DNA from: a virus
Length of the DNA: 26,552 nt
Virus record (IMG/VR): IMGVR_UViG_3300035670_001095
Location: 1-26,552 of that record
Reading direction: 5' to 3' (one strand)
Made by a program: the position numbers and the translations under genes. Position 1 is the stretch's first letter, and the number at the start of each line of letters is the position of its first letter. Under the pieces are notes generated by a model that had not been told where the DNA came from, did not search any database, and was given only the letters and a program-made list of their open reading frames with translations. Positions 1 to 8,122 of the stretch are shown here, in pieces.

Positions 1-6
1 GGTATT

Positions 7-330
7 ATGGCAAAAGTTGCAAAAGTTGAAGCTATCAAAACATTTACAGACTCCGTTGGTGGTGTTATGCGCCGCAAAGGTGATGTTTTTGAGTGTTCTG
101 CCGATAGAGCAGAGGCTCTTGTAAATTTCAAAAATGAGGGCAGGGCTTTTCAGCTTGTAAAGGTGTTAGAAATTAGCGAGATTGTTGAAGCTGAAGTTGT
201 TGAAATAGAAAAAGACGATTTCTCACACTATGGTGCTGAAGACTATAGCCTGCAGAATGCAAAATCCGCTTTGATCGAGAAAAAGAAACCTGTTGCGAAA
301 AAGAAAACAGTAAGTAAGAAAAAGAAGTAA
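7..330 (+). CDS. Small phage protein with lysine-rich tail
   Basis: Encodes 107 residues of unknown function. The first 50 residues resemble short phage proteins found near packaging and head genes, with a pattern of an aromatic residue, a Gly-Asp turn (MRRKGDVFE) and an Arg-Ala pair (DRAEALV). The middle is acidic (residues 57-70) and the last 20 residues are almost all Lys with Val, Pro or Ser, which could bind DNA or an acidic partner. The frame is also open through bases 1-6 to the window edge, so an upstream start cannot be excluded. It lies 21 nt before the probable small terminase gene and is probably co-transcribed with it. No enzymatic motif is visible. Confidence 0.75.
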   Translation: MAKVAKVEAIKTFTDSVGGVMRRKGDVFECSADRAEALVNFKNEGRAFQLVKVLEISEIVEAEVVEIEKDDFSHYGAEDYSLQNAKSALIEKKKPVAKKKTVSKKKK

Positions 331-351
331 AATAACCGATAGCTGACCAAG

Positions 352-636
352 ATGACTGACTCCACCCTACACACTAAAGAAGCTAAAATGCGCACGCTCA
401 ATCGAGATGCAATTCTTGCTTGTGTTATTGACGAGGATATTCAAGATGCTTTCAAAGCATTGTTGAGCATTATGAAAACAGCCGAAAAGGATTCTGACAA
501 AATAAACGCTATCAAAACGTTATTGGAGTATGCAATCGCCAAGCCAAAGCAAGAGGTAGATGTCAGCACTCTCGGTGATAAAATATCGGCTATACAGGTT
601 CAAATCATAAAGCCCGATGAGCCAACTTCAAATTAA
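352..636 (+). CDS. Probable terminase small subunit
   Basis: Encodes 94 residues, mostly helical and charged. Residues 15-65 look like the helical core of small terminases, ending in LLEYAIAKPKQ, a signature often seen in small subunits or their immediate neighbours. The small subunit would recognise the packaging site and load the large subunit on DNA. The gene overlaps the start of the large terminase gene by 20 nt, typical of a translationally coupled terS-terL pair. No Shine-Dalgarno sequence precedes the ATG, and an internal ATG (MRTLNRDA) is an alternative start. The assignment rests mainly on position and the short C-terminal signature. No confident helix-turn-helix is seen, so it could be another terminase-associated protein. 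Confidence 0.5.
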   Translation: MTDSTLHTKEAKMRTLNRDAILACVIDEDIQDAFKALLSIMKTAEKDSDKINAIKTLLEYAIAKPKQEVDVSTLGDKISAIQVQIIKPDEPTSN

Positions 637-2722
637 AGCCTCGATTGTTTTACAAAAAACACTTGACGCTCAAAATACGAAAATTATATGTCATCAGGGC
701 AGTTCGCGTAGCTCCAAAACTTGGAGCATTTTTCAATACTTTTTGTTGAAAGCCCTGCAGGGTGAAAAGTTTGTGCTTACGATTGCGAGAGCCAAACTCA
801 CTTGGGTAAAAGCCACCTTGCTAATGGACTTTAAGCAGTTGTGCGAGGATTACGGCATAGCCGTTTCGCCTGATGTAAACATAAATAGGCAGGAGCAGAG
901 CTACACAATAAACGGCTCGGAATTTGCTTTTTTCGGATTAGACTACGCTGAGAAGCTACACGGTCGAAAACAAACCTACACTTGGTTAAACGAGGTTATG
1001 GAGATTGACCGCAAAAGCTTTGACCAGCTCGAAATGCGTACAACAAAACAGATCGTGATTGACTACAACCCTGCTTATGATGACCATTGGGTATTTGACC
1101 TGCACAAGCGGCCCGATGTTGCGGTTATTCAATCCACTTTCAAAGATAATCCCTTTTTAGAGCAGACGATTGTCGATAAGTTATTAAGCTACGAGCCTAC
1201 TGCCGAGAATATTGCCAAAGGCACGGCAGATAACTATATGTGGGAGGTTTATGGACTTGGTAACAAAGCGAGGTTGCAAGGTGCTATCTTTACCAATTGG
1301 GATAAGGCAGAAATTCCACAGGACGCGAAGTTTCACGGCTATGGAATGGACTTCGGTTATAGTTGTGTTGCGGATAATTCTAGGGTGGAGATTATGGGTG
1401 GATATAAGCAGATAAAGGACATTTCTATAGGCGACCTTGTACTAACGAGGGGCGGATATCGGTCGGTTACTTCCACTAAAGATATGGGATATAGAAATGT
1501 ATATGAATTAGACTTTGGATATGATAAAATAATATTAACAAGCGACCATCGAATATTTACTAGTGACGGTTGGAGGCGCGTTGATGAATTATCTAGTCAA
1601 GAGGAACTATGTATACGCAAGTCGAGTTTAACGGAAGGACTTATCGGAGATACCATAATGGTAAACACTCCAATTACTTTTTCTCAACCGATGCTAGAAA
1701 GAGCAGGTTACATCGTGATATATATGAATTCTATAATGGAGAGATACCAAAGGGCTATTGCGTCCATCACCGAGATTTTAATCCGCTTAATAACAAAATC
1801 GAGAATTTGCAACTCGTTACTAAGGCAGAGCATCAGACAATCCATTACCCCGATGGGGGATTGCAGAAGATATCTAAAGGCGAAATGGATAGAATTCGAG
1901 CAGAGAATGGGTTTACGAAAGACAACTGGAATATTAGGAGAGGTAAATCTATGGATACTGCTATTAAGCGTATTAGGAAGTGCTCAGAGTGTGGCAGGGC
2001 AATTACTCCAACGAATACGCACCAGCGTTTCTGTGGTGCAAAATGTAGAAAAATTTCGAATAGCAGAAGCAGCACTAAACAATACACTTGCGAGAATTGT
2101 GCAAAGGTATTTATCGCGTCGTCGTATTACCCAAGAAATTCCTGTTCTCGCGCGTGTGCCAGTATCCTTACGGCTACTAAAAGAAAAAAGAAGAGTATTT
2201 GATATTAGCGTGGAGGGCGAACGAGAGTTTTTTGCCAATGGATTGTTAGTTCACAACTGCGACCCAACCACTCTTGTCGGAGTTTATACACACAACAATG
2301 AGGTATATCTCGATGAAGTTCTTTATCAGACTGGTATGACCAACCAAGATATAACAGACCGATTCGACACGATGGCAATCCCTCGAAATCAAATCATTGT
2401 TGCGGATAGTAGTGAGCCGAAATCGATTGAAGAAATCAGGCGGCGAGGGTACGCGATACGAGGAGCTGAAAAGGGTCAGGACTCGGTACAGTTTGGCATT
2501 GACTTACTAAAGCAGTTTAAGTTGCACCTAACACCTCGAAGCGTGAACCTAGAAAACGAATTCCGTAAATACAAATGGGCAGAGGATAGGAACGGTAAGA
2601 GCCTTAACGTACCGATTGATGAATACAATCATGCGATTGACGCTAGCCGTTACCTTGCAAGTTATGCACTTAAGGCCAAAAATAAAGTTTCTATTGTCGA
2701 TCGCCGTTCGTTTGGTATTTAG
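617..2722 (+). CDS. terL: Terminase large subunit interrupted by an intein
   Basis: This is the packaging ATPase-nuclease, 701 residues as a precursor. The ATPase domain has a Walker A-like loop GSSRSSKT at residues 28-35 and a Walker B-like YTWLNE at 121-126. The nuclease domain begins with GMDFGYS (243-249). It resumes after an intein with CDPTTLVGVY (548-557) and carries further candidate metal-ligand Asp residues at 597 (VADSSEP) and 675 (EYNHAIDAS). Removing residues 250-547 gives a 403-residue protein of normal length with the family motif DFGYSCDPT restored. The mature sequence resembles the terminase_3 type. The ATG overlaps the preceding gene by 20 nt. Packaging activity presumably depends on splicing, because the intein splits the nuclease active site. 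A second gene is nested in another frame at 1609-2202. Confidence 0.93.
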   Translation: MSQLQIKASIVLQKTLDAQNTKIICHQGSSRSSKTWSIFQYFLLKALQGEKFVLTIARAKLTWVKATLLMDFKQLCEDYGIAVSPDVNINRQEQSYTINGSEFAFFGLDYAEKLHGRKQTYTWLNEVMEIDRKSFDQLEMRTTKQIVIDYNPAYDDHWVFDLHKRPDVAVIQSTFKDNPFLEQTIVDKLLSYEPTAENIAKGTADNYMWEVYGLGNKARLQGAIFTNWDKAEIPQDAKFHGYGMDFGYSCVADNSRVEIMGGYKQIKDISIGDLVLTRGGYRSVTSTKDMGYRNVYELDFGYDKIILTSDHRIFTSDGWRRVDELSSQEELCIRKSSLTEGLIGDTIMVNTPITFSQPMLERAGYIVIYMNSIMERYQRAIASITEILIRLITKSRICNSLLRQSIRQSITPMGDCRRYLKAKWIEFEQRMGLRKTTGILGEVNLWILLLSVLGSAQSVAGQLLQRIRTSVSVVQNVEKFRIAEAALNNTLARIVQRYLSRRRITQEIPVLARVPVSLRLLKEKRRVFDISVEGEREFFANGLLVHNCDPTTLVGVYTHNNEVYLDEVLYQTGMTNQDITDRFDTMAIPRNQIIVADSSEPKSIEEIRRRGYAIRGAEKGQDSVQFGIDLLKQFKLHLTPRSVNLENEFRKYKWAEDRNGKSLNVPIDEYNHAIDASRYLASYALKAKNKVSIVDRRSFGI
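1364..2257 (+). mobile_element. Intein in TerL (298 residues)
   Basis: The protein-splicing element starts with Cys250 of the precursor (CVADNSRVEI, block A) and has the block B motif TSDH (T308-H311). It ends with block F/G residues VFDISVEGE...FFANGLLVHN, with the His546-Asn547 pair followed by Cys548 as the +1 nucleophile. All residues expected for standard class 1 splicing are visible. The splicing domain is split into residues 250-330 and about 527-547. The linker between them has no LAGLIDADG motif or other recognisable domain in this frame, but its DNA encodes an HNH endonuclease in the -1 frame. The intein is AT-rich: 15 G+C of 60 at 1501-1560, against 25 of 60 in the extein at 1261-1320. 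This fits acquisition from elsewhere. Confidence 0.93.
1609..2202 (+). CDS. HNH homing endonuclease nested out of frame in the TerL intein
   Basis: Encodes 197 residues in the -1 frame relative to terL. Residues 1-80 form a classic intron/intein-type HNH domain: LHRDIYEFYNGEIPKGY, then the core VHHRDFNPLNNKIENLQLV and AEHQTIH, supplying the H-N-H metal and catalytic residues. Two Cys4 zinc-finger-like units follow, CSEC...FCGAKC and CENC...CSRAC, probably for DNA recognition. A TAG in this frame at 1594-1596 shows it is not a fusion to the N-terminal intein half. The ATG is preceded by AAGAGGA (about 1599-1605), an SD-like sequence with short spacing. The TGA stop at 2200-2202 falls exactly where intein block F begins. 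By family, it would cut intein-less terL alleles to drive homing. Confidence 0.88.
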   Translation: MYTQVEFNGRTYRRYHNGKHSNYFFSTDARKSRLHRDIYEFYNGEIPKGYCVHHRDFNPLNNKIENLQLVTKAEHQTIHYPDGGLQKISKGEMDRIRAENGFTKDNWNIRRGKSMDTAIKRIRKCSECGRAITPTNTHQRFCGAKCRKISNSRSSTKQYTCENCAKVFIASSYYPRNSCSRACASILTATKRKKKSI

Positions 2723-2740
2723 TTACGGAAATGTTATGAT
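2712..2740 (+). promoter_or_regulatory. Sigma-70-like promoter before the portal gene
   Basis: TTGGTA (2712-2717), a 17-nt spacer and TATGAT (2735-2740), with an extended -10 TG at 2732-2733. It overlaps the last codons of terL. A transcript starting near 2747 would have a leader of about 20 nt before the portal ATG at 2770. It would let portal and capsid genes be expressed independently of terminase. Judged by eye only. Confidence 0.5.
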
Positions 2741-2769
2741 ATATTTGACATTACATTAAACACTATGCT

Positions 2770-4182
2770 ATGCAGAATTATTTAACAATGCCAGTTGGCA
2801 CTTTGCCTACAAAATCCACGATTGACGAGGCTATTAAGTGGAACGAGCTGCTAAAATACTACTACGATAAAGCCGACAATTACTACGGCGGCGATCACCC
2901 TGTCTTGTATCGTACGAAGACAATCGCACTTAAAAATAACAAACTCGTAACAAACCACTGTAAATACATCACGGATATAAATGTTGGATACCTGCTAGGC
3001 AATCCAGTCGATTATCAGACTGCAGGCGACCTAGAGGATACCGCAATCGCTCCTGTTCTTGACCTGTACCGCCGCCAAACTGTAGAGGGTGTAGACACCG
3101 ATATCGCTATGGATTGCTCTATATTCGGTCGGGCTTACGAATATGTATTCATAAATACAAAGGGTGATACACGCTCGGCTAAAATTGATCCACGGAATTG
3201 CGTTGTTGTTTATGACGATACAATCGAGAGATTGCCATTATGGGCGGTTATGTACCAGTACGGTGACGGACAACAGATAGAGAAATTGCAAGTTGTTACA
3301 GTTGACGAGGTTATAACCTACGATACAAAGGGCGGTTCGTATACCGAGAAATCCAGACTACCTCACAATTTTGGTGATGTACCTGTTGTTGAATACTGGA
3401 ATAACGACCGTACGCAAGGCGACTTTACACAAGTTACTACGCTGGTAAATGCCTACAACTTCCTGATGAGTGACCGTGTAAACGATAAAGAGCAGTTAGT
3501 TGAAAGCATTTTGGCTATGTACGGCTATGGACTTGAAGAGGGGCAACGAGAGCAGTTGTTGCTTTATAGAACGCTTGAGAACTTACCAAATGACGGTAAA
3601 ACGGAGTACCTTACAAAGCAATTAAACGAAGCTGATATTGAGATACTAAAAAACGCTATTGAGCAGGATATTCATAAGATTTCTATGACTCCAAATATGA
3701 GTGATGCCAACTTTGTAGGTAATTCAAGTGGCGTTGCTATTGCTTATAAGCTTCTACCGTTTGAGCAGAACATTAAGAATAAGCAAAGAGCTATGGAGGC
3801 TGGACTTCGCAAGCGTTTTGAACTCTATGCAAATCACCTCGCTTACTTAAAGAAAATGAGCGAAATCGAAATATCTGATGTTGAGATTATATTCAAGAGA
3901 AACCTACCTAAGAACGACCTAGAAACCTCACAAATGATTGCCAACTTACGAGGTGTCATTTCTGCTGAAACTGGTATATCACAATTGTCGTTCGTTAAGG
4001 ACGCTTCCGCTGAAGTAGAGAAAGCGAGAGAAGAGGGATTGCAGGGTATGAACGCTGAAATGCCAGAATTCGGTACGCCTGATGCTACACTCGAAACACT
4101 AGAAGAAAAGGGACTGGTTGAAGCTACAGCAAAGCAGGATAGTTTGCTGACTAAACTTAAAAACCTAATGGGTGGACAATAA
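2770..4182 (+). CDS. Portal protein (SPP1 gp6-like)
   Basis: A 470-residue portal protein, the dodecameric ring at the capsid vertex through which DNA is packaged and the head joins the tail. It resembles the phage_prot_Gp6/SPP1 portal family. The N-terminal segment (YYYDKADNYYGG, then NNKLVTNHCKYITDINVGYLLGNPVDY at about residues 30-85) is typical. A central clip/stem region carries DKEQLVESILAMYGYG, and MSDANFVGNSSGVAIAYKL (about 315-333) is the usual portal signature before the crown. The C-terminal 70 residues are acidic and probably flexible. The length is normal. No SD sequence precedes the ATG. A second ATG 6 nt upstream is out of frame. The 3' end overlaps the next gene by 11 nt. Confidence 0.93.
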   Translation: MQNYLTMPVGTLPTKSTIDEAIKWNELLKYYYDKADNYYGGDHPVLYRTKTIALKNNKLVTNHCKYITDINVGYLLGNPVDYQTAGDLEDTAIAPVLDLYRRQTVEGVDTDIAMDCSIFGRAYEYVFINTKGDTRSAKIDPRNCVVVYDDTIERLPLWAVMYQYGDGQQIEKLQVVTVDEVITYDTKGGSYTEKSRLPHNFGDVPVVEYWNNDRTQGDFTQVTTLVNAYNFLMSDRVNDKEQLVESILAMYGYGLEEGQREQLLLYRTLENLPNDGKTEYLTKQLNEADIEILKNAIEQDIHKISMTPNMSDANFVGNSSGVAIAYKLLPFEQNIKNKQRAMEAGLRKRFELYANHLAYLKKMSEIEISDVEIIFKRNLPKNDLETSQMIANLRGVISAETGISQLSFVKDASAEVEKAREEGLQGMNAEMPEFGTPDATLETLEEKGLVEATAKQDSLLTKLKNLMGGQ

Positions 4183-7100
4183 ACTAAAGCAAGTTATTGA
4201 CCGCCTCGAATTAGAGAAAAAACTGACCACGCTTGCGGAATTGACCACCGAAGCACTTGCAAAAGTAAAATCGGTTTTTTCTAAAGAAATCGAGCGAGTC
4301 GATGGCGAAATCATAAAGCTAGACGAAAAGATTGAAACCTCAGTTACCGAGCTTATTTCGGTTACTGACGCAATCACCTCTGATGCGGTTAAAACGAACG
4401 AAACTATTCAAGATGTAAAAGCAGAGGTAGCGAGTGTGGATAGCGACTTGCAGGCGACCAAGCGCGATTTGAGCGACAAGATTGCAAAGGTCAAGGCGAT
4501 CAAAGGGGATAGAGGTGAGAGAGGCGAAAAAGGAGATCGCGGCGAGAGAGGTTTGAGAGGTGAGAGAGGGGTCGCTGGGGCAGATGGGCGCGATGGTATC
4601 GATGGCGTTACAACTACGATTGAAACGAAAGTTCCTTTGACTCGTGACGATGTTGTAAAGCTTGCAGGCGACTTGACCGAGTTGCCGAGAGAATTAAAAA
4701 TGACAACAAAGGCGATAAGAGATTATCGAGAGGAAACGATACGCATAGCCAGCGAGGTTATACCTGCAGGCGGCACGACAATACATAACGAGCTATCGGG
4801 GCGAGATGCTGCAGCTACGCACCCTGCCAGCTCAATTCAGTATGGTGATGGGAATGTAGGCGAGATACTAGACAATCGGGTTATTAGTGTCGATGGGCAA
4901 ACTGGCGCGGTGGATTTGTCAGATACATACCAGCCAAAAGAAGACCAGCGGCTTTCTACGACTGACGAGGTGGCGTTTACTTCAGTCACTCTTGTAAATC
5001 CTAATGCCGAGCCTGTAGGCAAATTATGGTGGAATGAGGTCGATGGGACTGTAGATATATCGCTCAAGAATGGGGCGACCTTGCAGACTGGTCAAGAGTT
5101 GCATTTCTATGGCAAGGCTTCGGGCAATATCTCTAACGGCGATGTATTGCAGTTTGCAGGCGTGCAGGGTGACCATATTCTAATGAAGAAGGCAGTTGGA
5201 GCTGAAATTGCTACGCACCCTGAGTATCTTGTAGGTATTGCAACGCAAAATATCACGAACGGAGAGTTTGGCTATGTTACTTGGTTTGGTAAGGTGAATG
5301 GCGTGTTTACAACTGGATTTACCGCTGGTGATATTTTGTATTTCAACACTGACACTTCGACCCTGCAGAATACACAACCCGATGCCCCTTTGCGCCGAAT
5401 TATCGTGGCAAGTGTCATTAAGGAGGCTACAGGGGGTGCTGAAAACGGAACTTTTCTAGTTCGCCCGACTTGGGGGTTTAGGTTTGCAGACCTAGATGAT
5501 GTAGACGGAACTGATCCAGTCGCAGGTGATATACCGCAATATCAATCAGATGGTACATGGAGCAGAACAATACTAACAGATGTCAATTTTAATAGCCAAA
5601 CGGCTATAGCTATGGGAATGGAGAATGGTACTACACTTCCTAGCAGTCCGGCAGAAGGTCAATGGTTTTTACTGAAGGCAACGAATAAGACGATTCTATA
5701 TGAGTATATTAAAGGGATATGGTATGCTACAAGAAGTTTCGGAACTATGACTTTGTATGTTGACCCTGTACTTGGTACTGATAGCTCTGAAAAAGGCTTT
5801 GGGACTGGTGCAGATGCCTACAAAACAATGCAATATGCTTACAATCAGATACCACCTATTGTGGATAGTATAGTAACCATTAACCTAGCAGACGGAACTT
5901 ATACATTCACAAGTACATGGGCATTAACGCCTAGACTTGTTCTAACAGCTGGTGCCTATGTGACTATAAGGGGTAGTACAACATTCCCTACAGTAGATAG
6001 CGGAACTGCAACGAGTGTTACGAATGGTAGCGTGTCTGCAGGTGCGACGATCACTGATACGACAAAAACATGGGTAGTAGACTCGTTAGAAGGTAAAAGG
6101 ATAACCATTAATGGAGTTAACTACCTGATAGATAGTAATACAGCTAACACGATAACAATACTGGGGTATTTCACAGTAACACCAACGAACTTGGCCTATA
6201 CAATTTCTACGCAAGGGGCAATTATAAAGAGGTCGTCAGCAGTCAACTTTTACTCCTTGCAGACTGGTATGTCATTTTTGAGGTTTGAGAACATCAAGTT
6301 TGAAATGCCATTGACTGGTAACATAGGGTCAGGCAATGGGGCGACACATAACTTCATCTGGTGCTGGTTTGATTTACAGCAGACTAATGGCTCAGCTTTA
6401 CTCACAACTATTACTCAAATTATTCTTTCTCTTACGAACTGCTATGCTAAAAAATCCGTCGCAGTTAGCAGCAACCCATTTTTTGCTATATCGGGGTTGT
6501 CATCGGTAAGTATTACTAACTCGTTATTAGTAGGCGCACCATCAACAACGGTAAGTGGGGCGTTACAATTGCAAGGAGGAACTTCGCTTATCTCGGTAGC
6601 ATCTATTTACAAGAATTGGGTAGGTAGGGCTGTATCTCTGCAAACTTCATATTGGGCTGCAGGTGCTGTAAGTTCATTCATGAATCAATTCAAGAACAAT
6701 GGAATTGGATTGGAACTTTTAACAGGTAGCGTAATTCAGATAGATACTGCTACGATGTACTCAGGTAATACCTATGACAAGTTTCATAATTGGTCTTATG
6801 GCAACACTGCTCTTACTGCAGTACAGAACAATCCAACATTGACCATATCACAACTTGCGGGGCAGACAGCCAACTTGATAGAAATGAAGAATTCGGTTGG
6901 TACACTTACTAACTATACAGATATTGATGGCGATTTGCATACTGATAAGGTAGAATCATTAAACGGCTCATTGTCATTAGTAACTTCAGAAGTAAAGGTC
7001 GGAAAACAAACGAACGGTACACAAAATGACATATCTGTAGTAGATACGATAGGCTCTAATATAGATGGCGGAGATTTAGTTATAACAGGACAGAAATCCA

Positions 7101-8110
7101 CAGGAACTGGTAGCGGTGGGGATATTGTATTTGAAGTAGGGGGAATAGGTGCAGGTGGTAGTGATTCTATTACACTAGGTAATCAGCAGTCTCTCATAAA
7201 GTCGATTGCATCAAGTTATACACAGGCACACACGATAGCCAACAATCCTGATAGAATTATGTTTGTGCAATTATATTATGTTGCTACGGTACCACGAGCA
7301 ACAGCAGTTACATACAATGGGGTAGCAATGACTGAGTTAGCTTCGCAGGTGTCTGGTACGTCAGTACAACAGCTATGGTATTTAAAAAATCCAGATGTAG
7401 GTACTTTCAATGTAGTGGTTACTAATAATACGGTGGCGGCAGCTAGAATAGGTATAGTAGATTATTATAATGTAGCACAGAATAACACATTTGGAAGTAG
7501 CTACAGCAATGCTGTAAATAGTACCACTGGTATGAGTGCAACTCTTGTACCCGAAACACCGAACCAATTATCAATCGCATTTTATACAAATGCAGGTGGT
7601 GGGGTGGTGGTTACTCCGAGTGATACACAGGTATATTTATTAGGTAGTACAGCCACACCTGTTGGGGTAATTGCACACAATTATGAGCTGAATGGTATAG
7701 ACCTTAGCTTTACATATACTGATGGGTCACTTCGCAGACAAGCTATATATGGGGTGGTACTTAGACCATCTAGTGAAAACATAAATGATGGTAGCGAAGT
7801 TTTAAGAATCACGAAAGACGGGATAAAGACACTAGGATTCTCACAATCTGTAGTGGTAAAAAGTGCAGATTGTACTCTAGATAAGAATGATGACATTGTG
7901 ATATTTGACACTTCAGCCACAGCTACGCTACCTCTAGCCACAGGGAGCGGTAAGATTTATAAGATAAAATCTGAGAGTGGGAGCGGTGCTAATGTAATAG
8001 TAACAGCAAGCGGAACTGATACGATAGATGGCGACATTAGTACAATGGTAACAGATGGTAATTCACCTACGCTTGTAGACTATGCAGGTGGTAAGTGGGC
8101 TTTAATTTAG
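4172..8110 (+). CDS. Large fibre/spike structural protein with collagen-like stalk
   Basis: Encodes 1312 residues with modular fibre architecture. Residues 1-110 are a coiled coil. Residues 112-145 are eleven Gly-X-Y triplets (GDR, GER, GEK and so on), a collagen-like stalk. Residues 225-260 carry VDGQTGAVDLSDTY, a common fibre shaft motif. Residues 300-470 are beta-rich with repeated Gly-Asp turns. From about 526 (MTLYVDPVLGTD) to 910 it reads like a right-handed beta-helix of the pectin-lyase type. The C-terminal 90 residues resemble the closing domain of many tail fibres. It starts with GTG inside the portal gene. Position between portal and MuF is unusual and suggests a head fibre or a receptor-binding module inserted here. 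No catalytic residues can be assigned, so depolymerase activity is only possible. Confidence 0.82.
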   Translation: MDNKLKQVIDRLELEKKLTTLAELTTEALAKVKSVFSKEIERVDGEIIKLDEKIETSVTELISVTDAITSDAVKTNETIQDVKAEVASVDSDLQATKRDLSDKIAKVKAIKGDRGERGEKGDRGERGLRGERGVAGADGRDGIDGVTTTIETKVPLTRDDVVKLAGDLTELPRELKMTTKAIRDYREETIRIASEVIPAGGTTIHNELSGRDAAATHPASSIQYGDGNVGEILDNRVISVDGQTGAVDLSDTYQPKEDQRLSTTDEVAFTSVTLVNPNAEPVGKLWWNEVDGTVDISLKNGATLQTGQELHFYGKASGNISNGDVLQFAGVQGDHILMKKAVGAEIATHPEYLVGIATQNITNGEFGYVTWFGKVNGVFTTGFTAGDILYFNTDTSTLQNTQPDAPLRRIIVASVIKEATGGAENGTFLVRPTWGFRFADLDDVDGTDPVAGDIPQYQSDGTWSRTILTDVNFNSQTAIAMGMENGTTLPSSPAEGQWFLLKATNKTILYEYIKGIWYATRSFGTMTLYVDPVLGTDSSEKGFGTGADAYKTMQYAYNQIPPIVDSIVTINLADGTYTFTSTWALTPRLVLTAGAYVTIRGSTTFPTVDSGTATSVTNGSVSAGATITDTTKTWVVDSLEGKRITINGVNYLIDSNTANTITILGYFTVTPTNLAYTISTQGAIIKRSSAVNFYSLQTGMSFLRFENIKFEMPLTGNIGSGNGATHNFIWCWFDLQQTNGSALLTTITQIILSLTNCYAKKSVAVSSNPFFAISGLSSVSITNSLLVGAPSTTVSGALQLQGGTSLISVASIYKNWVGRAVSLQTSYWAAGAVSSFMNQFKNNGIGLELLTGSVIQIDTATMYSGNTYDKFHNWSYGNTALTAVQNNPTLTISQLAGQTANLIEMKNSVGTLTNYTDIDGDLHTDKVESLNGSLSLVTSEVKVGKQTNGTQNDISVVDTIGSNIDGGDLVITGQKSTGTGSGGDIVFEVGGIGAGGSDSITLGNQQSLIKSIASSYTQAHTIANNPDRIMFVQLYYVATVPRATAVTYNGVAMTELASQVSGTSVQQLWYLKNPDVGTFNVVVTNNTVAAARIGIVDYYNVAQNNTFGSSYSNAVNSTTGMSATLVPETPNQLSIAFYTNAGGGVVVTPSDTQVYLLGSTATPVGVIAHNYELNGIDLSFTYTDGSLRRQAIYGVVLRPSSENINDGSEVLRITKDGIKTLGFSQSVVVKSADCTLDKNDDIVIFDTSATATLPLATGSGKIYKIKSESGSGANVIVTASGTDTIDGDISTMVTDGNSPTLVDYAGGKWALI

Positions 8111-8122
8111 TATATAAACAAA

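Noticed and set aside
1364-1608. Idea that the HNH is an in-frame intein endonuclease split by sequencing errors
   Set aside because: The HNH frame has a TAG at 1594-1596 and a normal ATG with an SD-like sequence, and two separate frame errors at both domain edges would be needed. Not fully excluded without reads.
1984-2238. Antisense frames (also 1845-2087) over the intein/HNH region
   Set aside because: The products have no recognisable motifs and the two plus-strand frames already explain the sequence.
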